Source: an uncultured Flavobacteriaceae bacterium (GTDB lineage Bacteria; Bacteroidota; Bacteroidia; Flavobacteriales; Flavobacteriaceae). From it: a DNA stretch of 9,042 bases. The notes beneath the pieces are model-generated. The model saw only the letters and a program-made list of their open reading frames with translations. It searched no databases and was not told where the DNA came from. A program made the translations under genes and the position numbers. Within the stretch, counting starts at the first letter, position 1. The number at the start of each line of letters is the position of its first letter. Below, in pieces: positions 6,164-9,042 of this stretch. The DNA lies in the NCBI GenBank assembly GCA_913031655.1, contig CAJWFY010000056.1:1-9042 (forward strand), written 5' to 3'.

Positions 6164-7636
6164 TTATTTATCCCACCAAACTCTAGTAGTAAAATCGTTA
6201 GCACCTTGTCTAGCAACTGCCGCATCATAATTTGCTTTATTTGTAGAACCTTCACCAGTTGGGTAAATTAACCTTCTTGGAATAGTTCCACCCGTAACAT
6301 TTCCTGGATCGTTTGTAGGAACTAATGTTGGGTATCCAGTTCTTCTCCAGTTAGAAAATGCTTCATACTCGTTTAATAAAGTAGCTGCCCAATATTGTTC
6401 GCTTATCATTTCCCATCCTTTAGTCGCGTCGTAAGGCTTAGCAGCTAAGTATGTAGCAACTTCAGCATCAGAAATAGCAGCAGCATTAGGGTAAATACCG
6501 CTTAACATTTGCATAGCCGCTTTTACTCCAGCTTCGTAATGAGCTTCAGCAGATCCTGTAACACTCCAACCTCTAAATGCCATTTCAGCTTTTAAAAGTC
6601 TAACCTCTGCATAAGTTTGAAGAACCATAGGAACATCTCTTCCTGTAATTACTTTTCTATTAGGCTCAGCATAAATAGACGTGTCTGGAACCGTAACTCC
6701 AGTACTTCCATTTGGCATTCCTTGTAAATCAGCAATAGCAGTACTTCCATCAGATCTTCTAGCTGCCAATATTGGAAGTCTAGGATCATCTTTTAACCAG
6801 TCTACAAAAGTCTTACTCATTCTTGGATTACCATCCGCATCAAAAACTTCACCATGTCCATTTTTGTTGATTCCTTCTGGACCGTCAGTATGAGCAATCA
6901 TAGCTATGTGAGCATTAGATGTCATTGTATTAGGTGCTGCTTTTTCAGCCCAAGCTTTAGCAGTAGTTTCGTCTACTTTAGTTAATCTCATTGCCAGTCT
7001 TAACATCATTGAATTCCCCCAAGCTTTCCACTTTGCAGTGTCTCCTTGGAAAATTAAGTCAGAACTACCCAAAGTAGTACTAGCGCCAATTTGAGCAACC
7101 GCTTCTTCTAGCTCTTTAAGGAAGTCCATATAGATAGATTCTTGAGTATCATATTTAGGCTTTAATATACCATTGATGTACCCTTGACCAGCTTCACTGT
7201 AAGGAATATCTCCATGAAGATCCGTAAGTCTTGAGTAAATATATACTCTTAATATACGAGTCATTCCCATTTCAGATCCACTATTTCCTTCAGCAGTTAA
7301 TTGAGCTCTAATGTCCTCAATTTCTTTTACCGCAGATGGATAATACCTATCCCAAAGAGAAGTAGCGTATCCGTCATTTCTAAAATATTTATCTCCTGAC
7401 CAGTAACCTGCTCTAGAAGAAAAATGTTGAATCATTACTGATTGATAGATTAAACTGGCTCTCCAGTTTTCGTATCTACCACCAGATGTCTGCAACACAA
7501 CAGATGCAAACTTGTTAGCAACATCAAGTTGCGATGCTTTCGAAGGGTTTACGTTCATTTCCTCAAATCCCTTATCAAACTCACAAGAGGAAAGAACTAA
7601 ACTTAAAGCAAAAAATGTTAATAGTATTTTTTTCAT
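6164..7636 (-). CDS. SusD/RagB-like outer-membrane nutrient-binding lipoprotein (SusD-like_2 type)
   Basis: This 490-residue protein has a lipoprotein signal peptide, MKKILLTFFALSLVLSSC, with lipobox Cys18. Acidic residues follow the Cys (EFDKGFEE), compatible with the export signal of surface-exposed Bacteroidota lipoproteins. FEEMNVNPSKA (24-34), TDLHGDIPYSEA (138-149), YDTQESIY (162-169), FQGDTAKWKAWGNS with MLRLAMRL (196-218), the EAFSNWRRTGYP stretch and the final RVWWDK are typical of the SusD-like_2 branch rather than classical starch SusD. Members form a helical TPR-containing lid over the SusC barrel and bind the ligand outside the cell. The start lies 12 bases after the SusC stop, so the two form an operon. 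A strong terminator follows the stop. The ligand cannot be read from the sequence. By eye the codon use looks less AT-biased than in the ASPIC gene, as expected for a highly expressed protein. Confidence 0.95.
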   Translation of the reverse strand: MKKILLTFFALSLVLSSCEFDKGFEEMNVNPSKASQLDVANKFASVVLQTSGGRYENWRASLIYQSVMIQHFSSRAGYWSGDKYFRNDGYATSLWDRYYPSAVKEIEDIRAQLTAEGNSGSEMGMTRILRVYIYSRLTDLHGDIPYSEAGQGYINGILKPKYDTQESIYMDFLKELEEAVAQIGASTTLGSSDLIFQGDTAKWKAWGNSMMLRLAMRLTKVDETTAKAWAEKAAPNTMTSNAHIAMIAHTDGPEGINKNGHGEVFDADGNPRMSKTFVDWLKDDPRLPILAARRSDGSTAIADLQGMPNGSTGVTVPDTSIYAEPNRKVITGRDVPMVLQTYAEVRLLKAEMAFRGWSVTGSAEAHYEAGVKAAMQMLSGIYPNAAAISDAEVATYLAAKPYDATKGWEMISEQYWAATLLNEYEAFSNWRRTGYPTLVPTNDPGNVTGGTIPRRLIYPTGEGSTNKANYDAAVARQGANDFTTRVWWDK

Positions 7637-7648
7637 AATTATATAAGT

Positions 7649-9042
7649 TTAAAATTTAAGATTTACGTTAAGACCAATAGTTCTTGGTACAGGAAGAGCA
7701 AAATATTCTAAACCTGCTGAATTACCTGCATTATAAGCAGATTCAGGGTCAAGATTATCAACACTATTACTTAAGAAGAATAAGTTTCTTCCAATAAGTG
7801 ATATTGATGCTTTGCTAATAAATGTTCCGTCTAGCTTATCAGATGGAACATTATAACCAATACTTAACGAACGAAGTCTCATGTAGTCAGCATCCACTAC
7901 ATCTTGTTCAGCAATTAAATATGATCTTCTCCAATAGTCTTCTTGTTGAGCTACAGGTATAGAAGTAGTAATTGTGCTTCCATCTGCCATCACACCATCA
8001 GGTGTAAATCCAGCTTCACGTCCACCAGCTGGAACTGTTATTTTGTGGTGTCCATTTCTTTTTAAATAAGCATTGGTACCAGAATAAACCTGACCACCCG
8101 ACTTACCTTCAAATAAAAGAGAGCCATTAAAATCTTTGTATCTAAAAGAAGTTCCAATTCCAAGTTGAGTTGGAGCAACACCAAATCCTAAGATTTTTCT
8201 ATCTCCTACTTTTGGAATAGGAATACCATTTACCATTTCATGGACTATAGAACCGCTTGCGTCTCTAACAAAAGAAGATCCGTATAAAGCTCCATACTTT
8301 TCACCTACAATATGTGTAACTCTAAGATTTCTAGATCTTGGCTCTGCCATAGAAATATTTCCACCTGCATCGTTAGTAGCAACTACTTTACTAGTATTGT
8401 TAGTGTAGTTAATAGAAGCGTTCCAAGCAAAATCTTCTGTTTGAATAAGAGTTCCTTTTATTAATAACTCGATACCTTTATTAGATATATTACCAAGATT
8501 TGCCAGCGCACTTCCATAACCTGAAGTTGCTGAAGCACTAACCCCTACAATATCTCCTAGAGTTTCGTTGTCATAGAAAGTAGCATCTATAGAAAGCTTA
8601 TTATCAAACAATCTTAAATCCATACCAAATTCTGTTTCATTCTTTTCAAAAGGAGTGATCTCTGAGTTAGGAATCGTTCCTCCACTAATATTTCCTAGTG
8701 AAGCTCCTAAGTGACCTTGTCCGTAAATACCGTAAGATAAACTAAGTGCGTATGGGTTATTAGCACCACCCGCTACCTGAGAAACCCCTCCTCTTAACTT
8801 TAAGAAAGAAATTGTTTCACCAAGATCTAAAGCGTCTGAAACAACAAGTGATACAGAAGCTGAAGTATACAAGTCATTATTTGGTGCTACTTTATCTTTC
8901 TGAGATAAAGTTGAGAACCAGTCATTTCTTGCTGTAACAGTTAAATAAACATAATCCATAAATCCGATTTCAGCAGAACCATAAGCAGAGTTTATTTGCT
9001 TTTCCCATATATTGTAACCATGTCCTTGATTCTTAGTGTTTC
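7649..9042 (-). CDS. SusC/RagA-family TonB-dependent outer-membrane transporter, C-terminal part (5' end beyond window)
   Basis: The frame is open to the right edge, giving 463 codons plus a partial one. The ATG at 8959 is internal, because the frame continues upstream through INSAYGSAEIGFMDYVYL, a typical SusC barrel segment, before TARNDWFSTL. Further family features are EKNETEFGMDLRLFDNKLS, LGNISNKGIELLIKG, ADYMRLRSLSIGYNVP, SLIGRNLFFLSN, the LDPES region near the end, and the terminal strand PVPRTIGLNVNLKF, which ends in Phe as beta-barrel assembly requires. SusC proteins are usually about 1000 residues, so somewhat less than half is visible; the plug, carboxypeptidase-like domain and TonB box lie outside. 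It should import the ligand captured by the adjacent SusD protein, using TonB energy. The promoter and any regulator are also outside the window. No frameshift or stop interrupts the visible part. Confidence 0.95.
   Translation of the reverse strand, partial: NTKNQGHGYNIWEKQINSAYGSAEIGFMDYVYLTVTARNDWFSTLSQKDKVAPNNDLYTSASVSLVVSDALDLGETISFLKLRGGVSQVAGGANNPYALSLSYGIYGQGHLGASLGNISGGTIPNSEITPFEKNETEFGMDLRLFDNKLSIDATFYDNETLGDIVGVSASATSGYGSALANLGNISNKGIELLIKGTLIQTEDFAWNASINYTNNTSKVVATNDAGGNISMAEPRSRNLRVTHIVGEKYGALYGSSFVRDASGSIVHEMVNGIPIPKVGDRKILGFGVAPTQLGIGTSFRYKDFNGSLLFEGKSGGQVYSGTNAYLKRNGHHKITVPAGGREAGFTPDGVMADGSTITTSIPVAQQEDYWRRSYLIAEQDVVDADYMRLRSLSIGYNVPSDKLDGTFISKASISLIGRNLFFLSNSVDNLDPESAYNAGNSAGLEYFALPVPRTIGLNVNLKF

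Noticed and set aside
6034..6255. 73-residue minus-strand reading frame over the end of susD and the gap
   Set aside because: It overlaps the well-supported SusD C-terminus in another frame and runs through the terminator hairpin. The peptide resembles no family I know.
6681..6893. 70-residue plus-strand reading frame
   Set aside because: It is antisense to susD and explained by the codon pattern of that gene.
8957..8959. ATG as the start of a short 436-residue outer-membrane protein
   Set aside because: The frame stays open upstream to the window edge and encodes typical SusC barrel sequence, so this Met is internal.

Overview
The window reads as part of a Bacteroidota genome, most likely a flavobacterium. 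The evidence is a SusC/SusD outer-membrane pair, a PafA-type alkaline phosphatase, AT-rich DNA, almost no Shine-Dalgarno sequences, and short intergenic gaps. All six supported genes lie on the minus strand, so the locus is transcribed from right to left. No gene-free stretch exceeds 300 bases; the longest gap is 6006-6163.

In transcription order: (1) 7649 to the right edge is the C-terminal barrel part of a SusC/RagA TonB-dependent transporter, truncated by the window. (2) 6164-7636 is its SusD-like surface lipoprotein, 12 bases downstream. (3) The 158-base gap 6006-6163 holds a strong intrinsic terminator and, 91 bases further on, a decayed second copy of the same element that runs up to the next start codon. 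(4) 2706-6005 is a 1099-residue exported protein with seven FG-GAP/VCBS Asp-rich motifs, a central ASPIC/UnbV domain and seven more motifs. (5) 994-2673 is a PafA-like phosphatase with an N-terminal membrane anchor or signal peptide and all expected catalytic and zinc-binding residues. (6) 477-977 is a GNAT acetyltransferase. (7) 1-439 is a nearly complete queD-type 6-carboxytetrahydropterin synthase, cut at the left edge.

Genes 1-5 look like one nutrient-acquisition locus: SusC/SusD import a ligand across the outer membrane, the large beta-propeller protein may bind or present it, and PafA may remove phosphate. No glycoside hydrolase, polysaccharide lyase, peptidase or sulfatase is visible, so the substrate could be a phosphorylated organic compound rather than a plain glycan. 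That is inference from gene content. The GNAT and queD genes look like chromosomal neighbours rather than parts of the uptake system. The most unusual points are the symmetric 7 + 7 motif architecture of the ASPIC protein, the conserved-looking non-repeat insert in its second half, and the duplicated terminator-like element between susD and that gene.
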